DNA of 64,000 bases. It comes from Chlorogloea sp. CCALA 695. GTDB lineage: Bacteria > Cyanobacteriota > Cyanobacteriia > Cyanobacteriales > Chroococcidiopsidaceae. The position numbers and the translations under genes were made by a program. Of the stretch, positions 27,326-36,923 are shown piece after piece. The stretch spans positions 1 through 64,000 of the forward strand of contig NZ_PVWN01000023.1 in the NCBI RefSeq assembly GCF_003003885.1, in the 5' to 3' direction. The notes below the pieces were generated by a model. That model saw only the letters and a list, made by a program, of their open reading frames with translations. It ran no database searches and was not told the origin of the DNA. Every line of letters starts with the position of its first letter. Position 1 is the first letter of the stretch.

Positions 27326-27625
27326 TTATACTGTAATTACGCTTGATTGATTAATAACCTGAACGAAATTTGGAGTAAACAGGAAAGTTTGTTTGCCAAT
27401 TAATTGACTATGACCATTGATGGCATAAGTACCACCAATAATGAAGTCTACTACTCGCTGTGCCTGGTCAAACTCCAATTTACTCAATTTCAAAATTACA
27501 ATTTTCCATTGGTGCAAAGCCTGAATTGCTGAACAGGCTTCTAAAGAGTCAAGTGGTTCTATAATTACTATCTCAGGAATTTTATTAGTAATTTTATGTA
27601 GTTCGAGCAGATTGTTTTGATACAT
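27326..27625 (-). CDS. SepF-like (DUF552) protein, short form
   Basis: The 99-residue product matches the core of SepF, the FtsZ-interacting cell-division protein: EIVIIEPLDSLEACSAIQAL, then KLEFDQAQRVVDFIIGGTYAINGH and GKQTFLFTPNFVQVI. The N-terminal membrane-targeting helix and linker of chromosomal SepF are absent. It could be a plasmid paralogue that influences division, or a repurposed SepF-core protein. It stands alone, with large noncoding regions on both sides, so function cannot be inferred from neighbours. Confidence 0.75.
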   Translation of the reverse strand: MYQNNLLELHKITNKIPEIVIIEPLDSLEACSAIQALHQWKIVILKLSKLEFDQAQRVVDFIIGGTYAINGHSQLIGKQTFLFTPNFVQVINQSSVITV

Positions 27626-28344
27626 ACTAAGTCCTTATTTTAAAGTATTTTTAAAACATATTTATTTGCTAGCCATCAATTCTCTAAGTTTTATTTAAAA
27701 ATATAATACTTAAAAATAAAAATATAATTGTATAGAAGCAGTTAAATAATCAAGGTTAGCCCATTTTATTCTTAAACAATTATTTTAAAAGCGCTACCGT
27801 AAAAATACTGAATGATTGCAAGCGTTTAATACTGCAAACTCGTAACTACACGGGAGATGAGTAAATATTAAATGAATATTAGGTTAATAGACTTTTAAGA
27901 AAGATAAAAGAGAGGATTAAAATATTCAACTAAGTTAGACAATTTTAAAGGATTTCTTAAAAAAGAATAGGAGAAGCAATTGCAAATAGCAGTACACCTT
28001 AGATGATTGTCCCTGGTGACGATAATATACTTTAATACTGCTACTCCAAGACAACGGAAAAATCAATCAGGAGATTGCTTTCCGTTTAGAAACTGGGTAT
28101 TCTCGACAGTAACAAGATTCGCAACTTATTTACTAGACCTTCAACGCGATTGCAGAGATATTGCGTTGCTGGTGCGGATCTAAACCCGGTTTGCTAAGAC
28201 CTCTACAATAATATTGAAACTGCTAAATAGCTCCTGCTTAATAATTGCTTCTATTTCTATTCTAAGTACAGGCTAATTAAAGTCTTTTGAGTGTCACGAT
28301 CAAGATACATAGACTTTGACTATAAATGCCGCCTTCTCCTACTT
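27626..28344. other. AT-rich region with decayed coding fragments
   Basis: About 700 bases with no intact gene. At about 28030-28190 short stretches in shifting frames (GKINQEIAFRLET then TYLLDLQRDCRDIALL) look like a decayed helix-turn-helix protein, but the frame is broken by stops. The rest is very AT-rich and may carry the sepF-like gene's promoter. Confidence 0.35.
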
Positions 28345-29216
28345 TTACCTAATAGCCTTGGACAGAGACTTACAGCGAAAATCGTGGAGTGAGAAAGAAG
28401 GAATTTGTGCCTCCAAGCCCCGTTGCCGTAAAATATCCAATACCGCCTGGTCGGTCATTCTTCAATGTTCAACTTTGCCCCCCTTGCGCGTGGGATAAAA
28501 TAACGCCCCAGGTTCTTCTCCCCGCCAAATCAACCAGTCCATCAGCGCCGCCGTCGCTCCATCATCTAAGTAAGTCGTCCGATCTTTATCACCTTTACCC
28601 GATCGCACCGTCAAACAATTATCAACCATATTCCAGTCAGACGAATCTATTGCTACTATCTCAGAACGCCGTAAACCAGCCGCATACAGCACTGCAATTA
28701 ACGCTGCATCGCGGCTGCCCTTTACTGACGAGTCCTGGGCGCAAACATGAAATAAAGCCTGTACTTCTCCTATGCTCAAAGCCCTACCCTTCAATAACCT
28801 TTGCCCTGTTTTACGTTCAATGGTGATTGCACGGTGATAGTCCTCCGCCGACATTTGCCCCAGCTTCCACGCTTCTTCCAACACTCGACTTAGTGCAGCC
28901 ATCATTTTGTTGGCATTGCTAAATGCGTATTTTTCGCTCAATTGCGTGTAAATAGCTTGAGTGTGCTGATACCTGAAAATGCCCAAGGGAAGCTGATTGC
29001 ATCAAATTTCCCAGCGCTGACAATTTTGGCGATAGTTTCTAGCGCTCCTCGCATTGTCCGCCGTGACGAAGAACTTAACTGGGATAAATAAACCGACACT
29101 GGATTGAGACAAGCTTCTTCAATCGGAGACTTCGCGGCGGTTCGCTCAAGGGCGATTGCATTCGGAATAATATCTACAGCGACAATTTGCGTTATTTTTT
29201 CGTTCAAAACAGCCAA
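28345..29216 (-). pseudogene. Decayed tyrosine recombinase (paralogue of the intact one at 49340-50323)
   Basis: Three pieces in the order of one integrase: N-terminal core-binding part (28938-29216, with NPVSVYLSQLSSSSRRTM), then a frameshift into 28462-28986 (ALSRVLEEAWKLGQMS, AAGLRRSEIVAID, SGKGDKDRTTYL), then after an in-frame TGA a tail (RMTDQAVLDILRQRG and SFSLHDFRC). The tail is lost before the catalytic His/Tyr box. Segment order and local similarity to the intact integrase (YLSQLRPKSRQTM, GVRRQE, GGKGGKDRT) are obvious by eye. Frameshift, stop and truncation make it inactive. It marks an older integration event. Confidence 0.82.
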
Positions 29217-29357
29217 TTCCTAAAATACGTCTTTATTCTACCATAGCCATTGAGATGATGATTTCTCATAACCTATTTTATAACAAAATACTCTAGCGAA
29301 ACTCTAACGACAAGCAGTAGGGTACACTAAGACTTAATTGCTTTTTTGGTGACTTGT

Positions 29358-29486
29358 ATGGGCTTGAGCAAAACCGCGATGGTATTTAGTGGAGGTAAAC
29401 TTGACCATATCCAAAATTCTCGTTATTCCCACATTCAACCGCTAACAGTTCGTCAATATTTGGAGCAAACTGATTTGAAAGTGTGA
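29358..29486 (+). CDS. Possible 42-residue ORF upstream of the glucosidase gene
   Basis: ATG 29358 to TGA 29486; the product starts MGLSKTAMVFSGGKLD and ends YLEQTDLKV. No recognised family and no clear ribosome binding site. It might be a remnant or a small leader ORF before the glucosidase gene 59 bases downstream. Confidence 0.25.
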   Translation: MGLSKTAMVFSGGKLDHIQNSRYSHIQPLTVRQYLEQTDLKV

Positions 29487-29544
29487 TCGCGCCACAAACA
29501 CTAAAACAAAGTTCCATCGGTAAACATTACTCAGGAAAAAAACT

Positions 29545-32256
29545 ATGACTGCGGAAGAACAAAGACTGGCAGCAGACCGTGATCGTACTGCTCACTGGAA
29601 ACGCTGGGGACCTTACTTAAGCGAACGCCAATGGGGAACTGTCAGGGAAGATTACAGTCCTGACGGTGCAGCTTGGGACTACTTTCCTCACGAGCAAGCT
29701 CGTTCCCGTGCTTACCGTTGGGGAGAAGATGGCATTGCTGGTATCTCTGACAATCACCAAAGATTGTGTTTTGCTCTAGCGCTTTGGAATGGTGAAGATC
29801 CAATCCTCAAAGAAAGGATGTTTGGTTTAACAGGAAATGAAGGCAATCATGGAGAAGATGTTAAAGAATACTACTTTTATTTAGACAATACCCCTACGCA
29901 TTCTTACATGAAATGTCTTTATAAATATCCCCAAGAAGCTTTTCCCTACACTCAATTAGTTACAGAGAATAATCAGCGCGATCGCAGTAGTCCAGAGTTT
30001 GAATTAATTGACACAGGTGTGTTTGACAATGACCGTTACTTTGATGTTTTTGTTGAATATGCCAAGAATTCACCGGATGATATTCTAATTCAAATCAGCA
30101 TCGTCAACCGAGGCTCTGAAGAAAAAACCCTGCACTTATTACCGACACTCTGGTTTCGTAATTACTGGTCTTGGAGCAATGAACATGACAAACCTTTGCT
30201 CAAAGTTATCAAATCTGATCATGACTTCAGCGTCATAGAAGCATCTCATTCCACTCTAGGCGAACGATGGCTATATTGCGATGCTGCAACTCAACTGCTG
30301 TTTACAGAAAATGAAACCAACAATGAAAAATTATTTGGAGTAAGTAATGCTTCACCTTATGTCAAAGATGGAATTAATAATTATTTAGTTCATGAGCAAA
30401 AAGAAGCAGTTAATCTTAATCAAACTGGAACTAAAGCTTCAGCCCATTATCAATTAAATGTTGGTGCAGGCGAAACTAAAACAGTCCGGTTGCGACTGAG
30501 TGAATTATCAAATTTAGCTCAACCATTCGATACTGATTTTGACACAATTTGGCTTCATCGCATTAAAGAAGCTGACGAGTTCTATCAGCGCATCTCTCCT
30601 TTTGAGTTGTCAGCAGACAAGCGCAATATACAGCGACAAGCATTTGCTGGAATGTTGTGGAGTAAGCAATTTTATTACTATGTCGTAGAAGATTGGTTAA
30701 AAGGCGATCTTAATAGCCCACTGCCGCCTAATTCGCGTTCCAATGGTAGGAACCGAGAATGGATTCACCTGTTTAATGACGACATTTTATCGATGCCAGA
30801 TAAATGGGAATATCCCTGGTTTGCAACTTGGGATTTAGCTTTCCATGTAATTACGTTAGCTATGATTGACCCAGACTTCGCCAAGCGTCAACTAAGTCGC
30901 TTAACGCGAGAATGGTATATGCATCCCAACGGTCAATTACCATCTTACGAATGGGCTTTTAGTGATGTTAATCCACCCGTCCATGCTTGGGCAACTTGGC
31001 AAGTGTATCAGATTGAGCAACAAATGTATGGACGTATAGACAAGCAATTTTTGGAACGGGTATTTCAAAAGTTGCTACTTAACTTTACTTGGTGGGTTAA
31101 CCGTAAGGATACTGAAGGCAAAAATATCTTTCAGGGCGGCTTTCTAGGCATGGATAATATAGGTGTTTTCGACCGTAGTGCTGAACTGCCAACGGGTGGA
31201 AATCTCGAACAAGCAGATAGCACAAGTTGGATGGCTATGTATTCTCTAGATATGCTGACAATGGCTCTGGAATTAGCCAAAGAAAATTCAACTTACGAAG
31301 ACATTGCTAGTAAGTTTTTTGAGCATTTTCTCCGAATTGCCAATGCAATGGACGGTCTTGGTCAGCAAGAAATAGCTCTGTGGGATGACGCAGATAACTT
31401 TTACTATGATGCACTGCATTCCCCCGATGGTCATCAATACCCCATGAAAGTTCGGAGCCTCGTGGGGCTGATTCCCCTGTTTGCTGTCGCAAATTTGGAA
31501 CCAGAAACTTTAGAGCAGCTTTCAGGCTTTAAAAAGCGGACGCAATGGTTTCTTGATAATCGCCACGACCTTACACAAAAAATCGCTTGCGTTCAGACCC
31601 CAGGAATTGGTGAGCGGCGACTTTTGGCAATTTGCTTTAAACCACCAGGGGGAAGCGAAGAGCAAAATAAACTCCGTCATATTCTACACAAAATGCTAGA
31701 TGAAAAAGAGTTTCTTAGCCCCTACGGTATTCGCTCTGTTTCTAAAGTTCATGCTGAAAATCCGTACATTTTTAAAACTAATGGCAAACAGTACCGAGTG
31801 GATTATGAATCGGCTGAGTCTAGCACCGAAATGTTTGGCGGCAATTCCAACTGGCGTGGGCCGATTTGGTTTCCTATAAATTATCTACTCATCGAATCCC
31901 TGCAAAAGTTTTATCACTACTTGGGTGATGATTTCAAAGTAGAATGTCCAACTAGTTCTGGTCAAATGATGACACTTAAAGAAGTAGCAACAGAATTGTC
32001 ACAAAGACTAATGGGGATTTTCTTACAAGATTCTTGTGGACAGCGACCTTTCAACAGGAGAACAGACAAGTTTCAAACTGACCCAAATTGGCGCAACCTA
32101 ATTCTTTTTAATGAATATTTTAACGGTGATAATGGCGCTGGTTTGGGAGCTAGTCATCAAACTGGCTGGACTGGTTTAGTAGCAAAACTGATCCACCAGT
32201 GTGGAGAATACGATAATCAAGATAAGTTGGCTAAATTTACTGATAAAGATACCTAA
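29545..32256 (+). CDS. GH63-type glucosidase (mannosyl-oligosaccharide glucosidase/YgjK-like)
   Basis: The 903-residue protein has the pattern of bacterial GH63 enzymes: an N-terminal beta-sandwich region starting [20 protein letters not shown] and a C-terminal (alpha/alpha)6 catalytic domain. In the latter, [12 protein letters not shown] (about residue 425) carries the likely general acid Asp, and [16 protein letters not shown] (about residue 770) is the conserved late segment. Expected reaction: hydrolysis of terminal alpha-glucosidic bonds, possibly in glucosylglycerate-like or oligosaccharide substrates. No signal peptide, so cytosolic. AGGAA lies at good distance before the ATG. It is a single gene, flanked by an integrase remnant and the Uma2 operon, so it may be transferred cargo. 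Confidence 0.8.
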   Translation: MTAEEQRLAADRDRTAHWKRWGPYLSERQWGTVREDYSPDGAAWDYFPHEQARSRAYRWGEDGIAGISDNHQRLCFALALWNGEDPILKERMFGLTGNEGNHGEDVKEYYFYLDNTPTHSYMKCLYKYPQEAFPYTQLVTENNQRDRSSPEFELIDTGVFDNDRYFDVFVEYAKNSPDDILIQISIVNRGSEEKTLHLLPTLWFRNYWSWSNEHDKPLLKVIKSDHDFSVIEASHSTLGERWLYCDAATQLLFTENETNNEKLFGVSNASPYVKDGINNYLVHEQKEAVNLNQTGTKASAHYQLNVGAGETKTVRLRLSELSNLAQPFDTDFDTIWLHRIKEADEFYQRISPFELSADKRNIQRQAFAGMLWSKQFYYYVVEDWLKGDLNSPLPPNSRSNGRNREWIHLFNDDILSMPDKWEYPWFATWDLAFHVITLAMIDPDFAKRQLSRLTREWYMHPNGQLPSYEWAFSDVNPPVHAWATWQVYQIEQQMYGRIDKQFLERVFQKLLLNFTWWVNRKDTEGKNIFQGGFLGMDNIGVFDRSAELPTGGNLEQADSTSWMAMYSLDMLTMALELAKENSTYEDIASKFFEHFLRIANAMDGLGQQEIALWDDADNFYYDALHSPDGHQYPMKVRSLVGLIPLFAVANLEPETLEQLSGFKKRTQWFLDNRHDLTQKIACVQTPGIGERRLLAICFKPPGGSEEQNKLRHILHKMLDEKEFLSPYGIRSVSKVHAENPYIFKTNGKQYRVDYESAESSTEMFGGNSNWRGPIWFPINYLLIESLQKFYHYLGDDFKVECPTSSGQMMTLKEVATELSQRLMGIFLQDSCGQRPFNRRTDKFQTDPNWRNLILFNEYFNGDNGAGLGASHQTGWTGLVAKLIHQCGEYDNQDKLAKFTDKDT

Positions 32257-32542
32257 TCTTTAGGGTATGCTTGAGCAGAATTGTCAGACATAAATACTTG
32301 GTTTAACGGGGTGACCTTAGTCAACTGTTTGAAACATGAGTACACCCAAGAAGAAAAAGCGGGAAGCAATTTATGCGATCGGCTAACTAATTTTCATTAT
32401 GATGCCGCCGTAGTGGCAATATCCTGCATCAATCAAGCTAGCGATCTCACTATCCGATCGGTTTACCCAAAGGTGTAATCCTTAACCCAAGCAGCATTTT
32501 TGAAGAGTTTAGAATTAATAGATTAAGTTTGGAGTCGCTTAC

Positions 32543-33124
32543 ATGAGTTTGAGCAAAACGAAATTTAGCTTGCAAGAGTTTTTAGTAATGCCCATTAGTG
32601 GCGATCGCTCTGAATTAGTTAATGGAGAAATTATTACTAAAGTGTCACCATCAAGTCCTCATAGCCGCGCTCAAAAACGCTTGCTTATCCTCCTCAATGA
32701 TTGGTGCGAACAGACGAATCTTGGTGAGGTCAACCCCGAATGGACTATTACTTTAAAACGTAATGGTGTTGATTGGGCCCCCGTTCCTGACCTCACGTAC
32801 ATTTCCATGAGTCGAATTCCAACGGATTGGGATGGACAAGGTACTTGTCCAGGGATTCCAGAATTAGTTGTCGAAATTATTTCTCCCGGTCAGTCTTTTG
32901 GCGAAATGACAAGTAAAGCGACGAGTTATCTACTAGCTGGCATTGATCGGGTTTGGGTAGTAGACAATCAAGCCCAGTCTGTTACCGTTTTTGGCAATAG
33001 TGAGTTTCCTCAAACTTTTTGGATTAACGACATAATTTCCGATGAGCTATTGCCAGAACTGGTGGTCGCCGTTGCCGATATATTTAATGGACAACGGAGT
33101 GCCAATGCCAGCCAAAGCCAGTGA
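32543..33124 (+). CDS. Uma2-family (DUF820) PD-(D/E)xK-fold protein
   Basis: The 193-residue product shows the Uma2 core: ELVNGEIITKVSPSSPHSRAQKRL near the N-terminus, PVPDLTYIS (catalytic Asp) and GIPELVVEIISPGQS (ExI strand), then KATSYLLAGIDRVWVVD. The family is a nuclease-like fold greatly expanded in cyanobacteria; its role is unsettled, with most members uncharacterised. It starts an operon with two genes, overlapping the next by 20 bases. Confidence 0.88.
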   Translation: MSLSKTKFSLQEFLVMPISGDRSELVNGEIITKVSPSSPHSRAQKRLLILLNDWCEQTNLGEVNPEWTITLKRNGVDWAPVPDLTYISMSRIPTDWDGQGTCPGIPELVVEIISPGQSFGEMTSKATSYLLAGIDRVWVVDNQAQSVTVFGNSEFPQTFWINDIISDELLPELVVAVADIFNGQRSANASQSQ

Positions 33125-33614
33125 CAAGTGCAGGCAGTGCAGTAAGCTTTCAGTAAAAAGTGCGATCTCGCTTCATGGAACCGAGGGTGATGGCTGCTGG
33201 GCAGGAGAGCCTTGCCACAAGCGCCGTACCTATTATAAAAAGCGCGATTTATACAATCGTAATCGTCGCCTTAAGTATCACGGGGACAAGGAATCTGCGG
33301 CGCAATTAGAATCAATTAGTATTCCAACGGTTCCGGCGGTTATTGTCTATTTCTACCGCCAGCGTAAGGATGAGCCGCTTCACGCTTTGGCTGTGGAATT
33401 GTGGGTAGGACAGCAGAAGAAAGCTACGCGCGAACCTGTCCACACGTTAGGCTGGAAGGAAGCCAATGTCCGGGAATATATCAAAAGTGCGATCACTTCT
33501 TTTTCCCAGCAGTACGAAGTAACCATTAACGGCATTGCAGCTACGGTTGAATTAAATCCTCAACTCTGCCCCCTTGCTCCTTGCCCTTTGAAGCTTGGAG
33601 AGCAAAGTCAGTGA
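33105..33614 (+). CDS. Hypothetical protein with N-terminal zinc-ribbon-like cysteines
   Basis: I place the start at ATG 33105 (169 residues), overlapping the end of the Uma2 gene. Four cysteines early in the chain (CRQCSKL then GCWAGEPCHKR) look like a zinc-binding module with basic residues after it (RRTYYKKRDLYNRNRR). The rest is an alpha/beta region with VPAVIVYFYRQRKDE and TLGWKEANVREYI and no catalytic motif I can name. Its stop overlaps the GTG start of the next gene (GTGA), so the three genes are coupled. DNA binding is inferred only. Confidence 0.55.
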   Translation: MPAKASDKCRQCSKLSVKSAISLHGTEGDGCWAGEPCHKRRTYYKKRDLYNRNRRLKYHGDKESAAQLESISIPTVPAVIVYFYRQRKDEPLHALAVELWVGQQKKATREPVHTLGWKEANVREYIKSAITSFSQQYEVTINGIAATVELNPQLCPLAPCPLKLGEQSQ

Positions 33615-34276
33615 CTCCGAGCTATAAGCAGCTAGAACTGGATTTATGGGGCGACCTTAAAACCGCGCTTAAGACCCCAGAATCCGCCGATATGCAATTG
33701 CTTTGGCATTCCTTAGATCAGGCAATCGCTCACTCTGGTAGCAATGAGCAGTTATTAGTGGCTGGAGATGCGATTACTCAGATTGTCGAAGTTTACGTTA
33801 AACGCGCTAAGTGTATTTTAGATAGTTTGGAAGTGAACGATGATAGCAGCGAAGGTCCTGTTTTAGATGAGGATTTTTTATCAGGTTTAATGCGCCACTC
33901 GATGTCGCTTGATTTGTCAGACTTGATGGAGGAATTCACTTTTGATGTTGAATTAAGTCCCGCCCCTGTAGGTTCGGTGGTATCGGTATTAGATCGCAAA
34001 GAAGCTAAGGCAATCGCTCGAAAAGCTAGGGCTGCCATGAGGAAAGCTTTGCAGGAGTTGGCGGAAAAAGAGAATATCCCCAAGTGGCAGCAGGCGATCG
34101 CTCACTGGATACAGCAGCACCAAGGTGAAAAGGTCTCTCTGTGGCAACTACAGCAAGCGCTGGGTATGCCTCTAGTGGAGGTTTGGCTGGGGCTGCTGCA
34201 TTCCCCTACGCCCTATCAGTGGGATGGTCAGGGCGAGTTTTACAGAGAGGCGCGGGATTTTTGGATTAGTAACTGA
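33611..34276 (+). CDS. Hypothetical protein; parent of the repeated 3'-end copies
   Basis: GTG start at 33611 overlapping the preceding TGA gives 221 residues. The N-terminal third is helical and acidic, the middle contains EAKAIARKARAAMRKAL (a basic amphipathic helix), and the C-terminus has KVSLWQLQQALGMPLVEVWLGLLHSPTPYQW. No known domain is recognised; the last segment resembles a small helix-turn-helix (QLQQALGMPLVEVWLGLL). Its 3' end is repeated three more times downstream (34695, 35878, 38690), so it marks the left end of a cassette-like array. Confidence 0.6.
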   Translation: MTPSYKQLELDLWGDLKTALKTPESADMQLLWHSLDQAIAHSGSNEQLLVAGDAITQIVEVYVKRAKCILDSLEVNDDSSEGPVLDEDFLSGLMRHSMSLDLSDLMEEFTFDVELSPAPVGSVVSVLDRKEAKAIARKARAAMRKALQELAEKENIPKWQQAIAHWIQQHQGEKVSLWQLQQALGMPLVEVWLGLLHSPTPYQWDGQGEFYREARDFWISN

Positions 34277-34396
34277 TAGCGATACCCCGATCTAAGCCCC
34301 AGCGAACCCCGTTTCTGTATCTAAGGTTATAAGTTTGTTTAATGGGTGAGCTATTAATGCGATATTAAATTGAAAAATCAATTTTGAAACAAACTT

Positions 34397-34630
34397 ATGG
34401 CAACCGAGCAAGAGCTTCAATCTCTTTTTGATACCTTAGATGGCGACAAAGATGGCAAAGTGTCCATTAATGAGCTTTTTTTAAGTCCTGGCTTAAGTGC
34501 CGTCATCTCATCAGAAACAGGTATCAGTAGCCCCCAGGAGCTACTATCACGGTATGCTTCAGGCTCAGACGGTAGTATCACCTTTGAAGAATTAAAGCAA
34601 GCAGTTAAAAATGCAGATAATTTAACCTAG
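34397..34630 (+). CDS. Small EF-hand calcium-binding protein (CSE-like)
   Basis: The 77-residue protein has one canonical EF-hand loop at residues 15-26 (D15, D17, D19, S23, E26; DGDKDGKVSINE). A second, degenerate loop lies at 54-65 (ASGSDGSITFEE) and lacks the first Asp. Size and two-loop layout resemble the small cyanobacterial calcium-sensor proteins called CSE. No signal peptide, so cytosolic calcium sensing or buffering is expected. It sits between two copies of the repeated 3'-end sequence, so it may be cassette cargo. Confidence 0.78.
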   Translation: MATEQELQSLFDTLDGDKDGKVSINELFLSPGLSAVISSETGISSPQELLSRYASGSDGSITFEELKQAVKNADNLT

Positions 34631-34694
34631 CAGTCAAAAAACCAAATACCCAGTACCTAAAATCCCTCTCTAGCCCATGCCTTGAGGGATTTAA

Positions 34695-34827
34695 AATTTC
34701 TCTGTTGCAACTACAGCAAGCGCTGGGTATGCCACTGGTCGAGGTTTGGTTAGGGCTATTACATTCACCCACGCCTTATCAGTGGGAGGGGCAAAGGGAG
34801 TTTTATCGAGCAGCGCAAGATATGTAG
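34695..34827 (+). pseudogene. Second copy of the repeated gene 3' end (copy B)
   Basis: The coding stretch KISLLQLQQALGMPLVEVW onward matches the last about 43 residues of the 33611-34276 gene, then ends with an early TAG (AAQDM). Nothing of the N-terminal part is present. The homology begins at the KVSL position, the same place as copy C at 35878. Confidence 0.8.
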
Positions 34828-34910
34828 GTTTACGTTTAGGGCGCAATCGCTTTGCGGCTGATCTGTTCAGCAGAGGACAATTGAAGAAAACTTGCTCCAA
34901 TTTGAGCAAG

Positions 34911-35159
34911 CTATACTAAAGAATCCTCTAGCAGAACTGGATATAGATTACTTCGCCAAGCATACTCTGCTGGATAATTGTTATTTACGTACTCAAGCCA
35001 ATAGAGGATTTCATCGCCGCCAGCTTCTATCTCATTGATTGAGGCTTTGCGGACAATTTTTGCTTCAGCCCCCTAGGGATAGCTATCGCCCATACAAACA
35101 GATGTCCCGATGGGAATTTCATTTTTGCCTTCAGAGTCGTCACTACTCCAACGATTCAT
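34911..35159 (-). pseudogene. Small gene with a single in-frame TAG
   Basis: ATG 35159 begins MNRWSSDDSEGKNEIPIG and runs to SYP, then one TAG (about 35073-35075), then continues in the same frame with GAEAKIVRKASINEIEAGGDE and EYVNNNYPAEYAWRSNLYP to a final TAG at 34911. A one-base change (GAG to TAG) would explain the lesion. No family is recognised. It sits between copies B and C of the repeated 3' end. Confidence 0.5.
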
Positions 35160-35259
35160 CTTGTTCATAAACAATGAATGGCTCTACTGTGCCAATGTAG
35201 CTTAATCTAACTTTTGACACTTCTGCTACATTGACAGCATTACTTGTTTGGTACTCCCT

Positions 35260-35787
35260 ATGTCTCGTACAGGTTTTCTGGTTAAACATACACCACAGGT
35301 TCACCAAAGCATCCTTGACTTTTATTTACAAAAGGCTAACAGTTTTCGGGCGTACTTTCCAGCAGGGGAAGAGTTAAGTGGCAGCAGACCAGATTTTTTA
35401 GCACTTGAGGGAGTGTTTGCACAACCTTGGTCGGGAATGGTAGGCTGCATCGTTGTTGAAGGCACTTTAACGCCAGCAGTAAGAGCGCTCATCCTTGAAC
35501 GCGGAAATTTTGATGAAGATGGCTGCTATCATCCTTTGCAATTATGGAGCTATGAGTTAGCCAATGAGACTGAAGTGTTACTGCGTGTCGGAGACTTTTC
35601 GGTTTGGACAGTTTTCGCTACGCTTTCTGAGCTAAAAAGCTTGGAAAAACAAAAGATTCCCATCAGTGAATGGCAAGAATTTTCCCTTGAACCTGAAGAA
35701 GGAGTGACGCTACTCCCAATTGATGAAAGCGACTTAAGGCAAATCACTCAGGCTATTGAGGAAGCGTTTATTCCTAAACATGAATAA
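35260..35787 (+). CDS. Hypothetical 175-residue protein
   Basis: ATG 35260 (the frame extends to a TTG at 35248) starts MSRTGFLVKHTPQVHQ. The protein is acidic, with a hydrophobic core strand (WSGMVGCIVVEGTLTPAV) and a region VLLRVGDFSVWTVFATLSEL. No motif I can assign. It lies between copies B and C of the repeated 3' end and is therefore another candidate cargo gene of the array. Confidence 0.55.
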   Translation: MSRTGFLVKHTPQVHQSILDFYLQKANSFRAYFPAGEELSGSRPDFLALEGVFAQPWSGMVGCIVVEGTLTPAVRALILERGNFDEDGCYHPLQLWSYELANETEVLLRVGDFSVWTVFATLSELKSLEKQKIPISEWQEFSLEPEEGVTLLPIDESDLRQITQAIEEAFIPKHE

Positions 35788-35877
35788 CTACAAATTTATC
35801 AGGGAGCATAAATTAAGCTATTTTTGTTATAAAGCCTATTTAGCATCTTTTTCTGGATGCAACAGCACTAGGGGCAT

Positions 35878-36024
35878 AAAGTTTCTTTAGAACAACTACA
35901 GCAATTGCTGGGTATGCCCCTAGTTGAGGTATGGCTAGGGCTGCTACATTCGCCTACGCCTTATCAGTGTGATGGCACGGGGGAGTTTTATCGGGAGACA
36001 CGGAATTTTTGGATTAGTAATTAG
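35878..36024 (+). pseudogene. Third copy of the repeated gene 3' end (copy C)
   Basis: The stretch KVSLEQLQQLLGMPLVEVW onward to NFWISN and TAG corresponds to the last about 48 residues of the 33611-34276 gene. It begins abruptly at the same codon as copy B. The end (RNFWISN) is closer to the parent gene (RDFWISN) than copy B is. Confidence 0.82.
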
Positions 36025-36170
36025 ACTTCTTGCCAGAGGTTTACTGCTTAGTACAGCTAGTGCATGATATTACCAAGCAAAAGACTTCAGAGGCTATTAG
36101 CAGTGCGCTCAAAATTGCCCTGCTTGAAGTATGATAATCCTGACTTTAAAAAATTATCAGGAGTAAAAAA

Positions 36171-36500
36171 ATCCAACTCTATCGAGCAGTTGCGACCGAT
36201 GAACGGCTGGATATATATTTCTGGAGAAAATTTTGTACTACTCCAAAATCAATGGTGGGTAAATGGTTCGCTGAAACGGCTCTTGATGTAGCGCAGTGGG
36301 GAAGACTTTTTTATCAATGGGGCGGAACACCTTTTTATGTTATCAAAGTTGATGTTCCCGACTGGGTTACAGCACAAATGTTTAGAGTTGCCAATTTAGA
36401 TAACATTGGTACTGCTCGGTGGGCAAGTGAAGGAGACTTGCTCGATCTGCTCAATTCTACAAATAATGGCATCATAGAGTTAGCAACAATCGCGCTCTAA
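36171..36500 (+). CDS. Hypothetical small protein, probable start at a non-ATG (ATC) codon
   Basis: The coding frame extends upstream of the first ATG (36252) with clear coding character: QLYRAVATDERLDIYFWRKF precedes SMVGKWFAETALDVAQWGRLF. AGGAG at 36159-36163 sits seven bases before ATC at 36171, suggesting either a rare start codon or loss of an ATG by a single change. The full product would be 109 residues. The pattern (LYRAV...W...F.....GR.FY) recalls small ADP-ribosyltransferase-like or RES-like toxins only vaguely. It is followed six bases later by the 36507 gene, so the pair could be a toxin-antitoxin or effector-immunity pair (speculative). Confidence 0.4.
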   Translation: MQLYRAVATDERLDIYFWRKFCTTPKSMVGKWFAETALDVAQWGRLFYQWGGTPFYVIKVDVPDWVTAQMFRVANLDNIGTARWASEGDLLDLLNSTNNGIIELATIAL

Positions 36501-36506
36501 TAACTT

Positions 36507-36923
36507 GTGGTCACTCAACTAATAGCAACAGCGAGAATACATTGGCTAGACTCGGCTCATGGAGGGCGTTTGGTTCTACCATCTGATCCTATTTATGCTA
36601 CTACTGGAAGATTTGCCGAGCGAGAAGATGAGCTTTTTAGTGTGATTGTGCGCTTTTCTCTAATGCAATCTGTAGACAGACAGCTATCCCCAGACTTATC
36701 AGGCTTTCTACAATCAAAGCAGGGAGAAGACGAGCCACAACGTTTAAATTTAGATGAAGCTAAAATTGGCTTTTTTGCCCCAGAGTTAGTTAAAAATAAA
36801 CTGTATCCTGGCGTAAAGCTTTTGCTAACCGAAGGACCTCAAGTAGTAGCAGAGTGTGAGATTAAAAAGGTTTTTCAAACCGACTTGACGGCAATAACAA
36901 ATAATACTCAGCGTCGAGGATAA
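36507..36923 (+). CDS. Small beta-rich protein resembling EF-Tu domain 2/3-like folds
   Basis: GTG start at 36507, 138 residues. The segments ARIHWLDSAHGGRLVLPSD, PELVKNKLYPGVKLLLTEGPQVVAECEI (GxxxLLTEGPxVVAxGxV type) resemble the beta-barrel domain of elongation-factor-like proteins that appear as stand-alone domains in bacteria. The last residues (NNTQRRG) overlap a minus-strand repeat remnant, so the natural C-terminus may be altered. It is paired with the preceding gene at six bases. Confidence 0.45.
   Translation: MVTQLIATARIHWLDSAHGGRLVLPSDPIYATTGRFAEREDELFSVIVRFSLMQSVDRQLSPDLSGFLQSKQGEDEPQRLNLDEAKIGFFAPELVKNKLYPGVKLLLTEGPQVVAECEIKKVFQTDLTAITNNTQRRG

Noticed and set aside
32281-32478. 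A 65-codon ORF from TTG after the glucosidase gene
   Set aside because: No ribosome binding site and no recognisable motif; coding character is weak.
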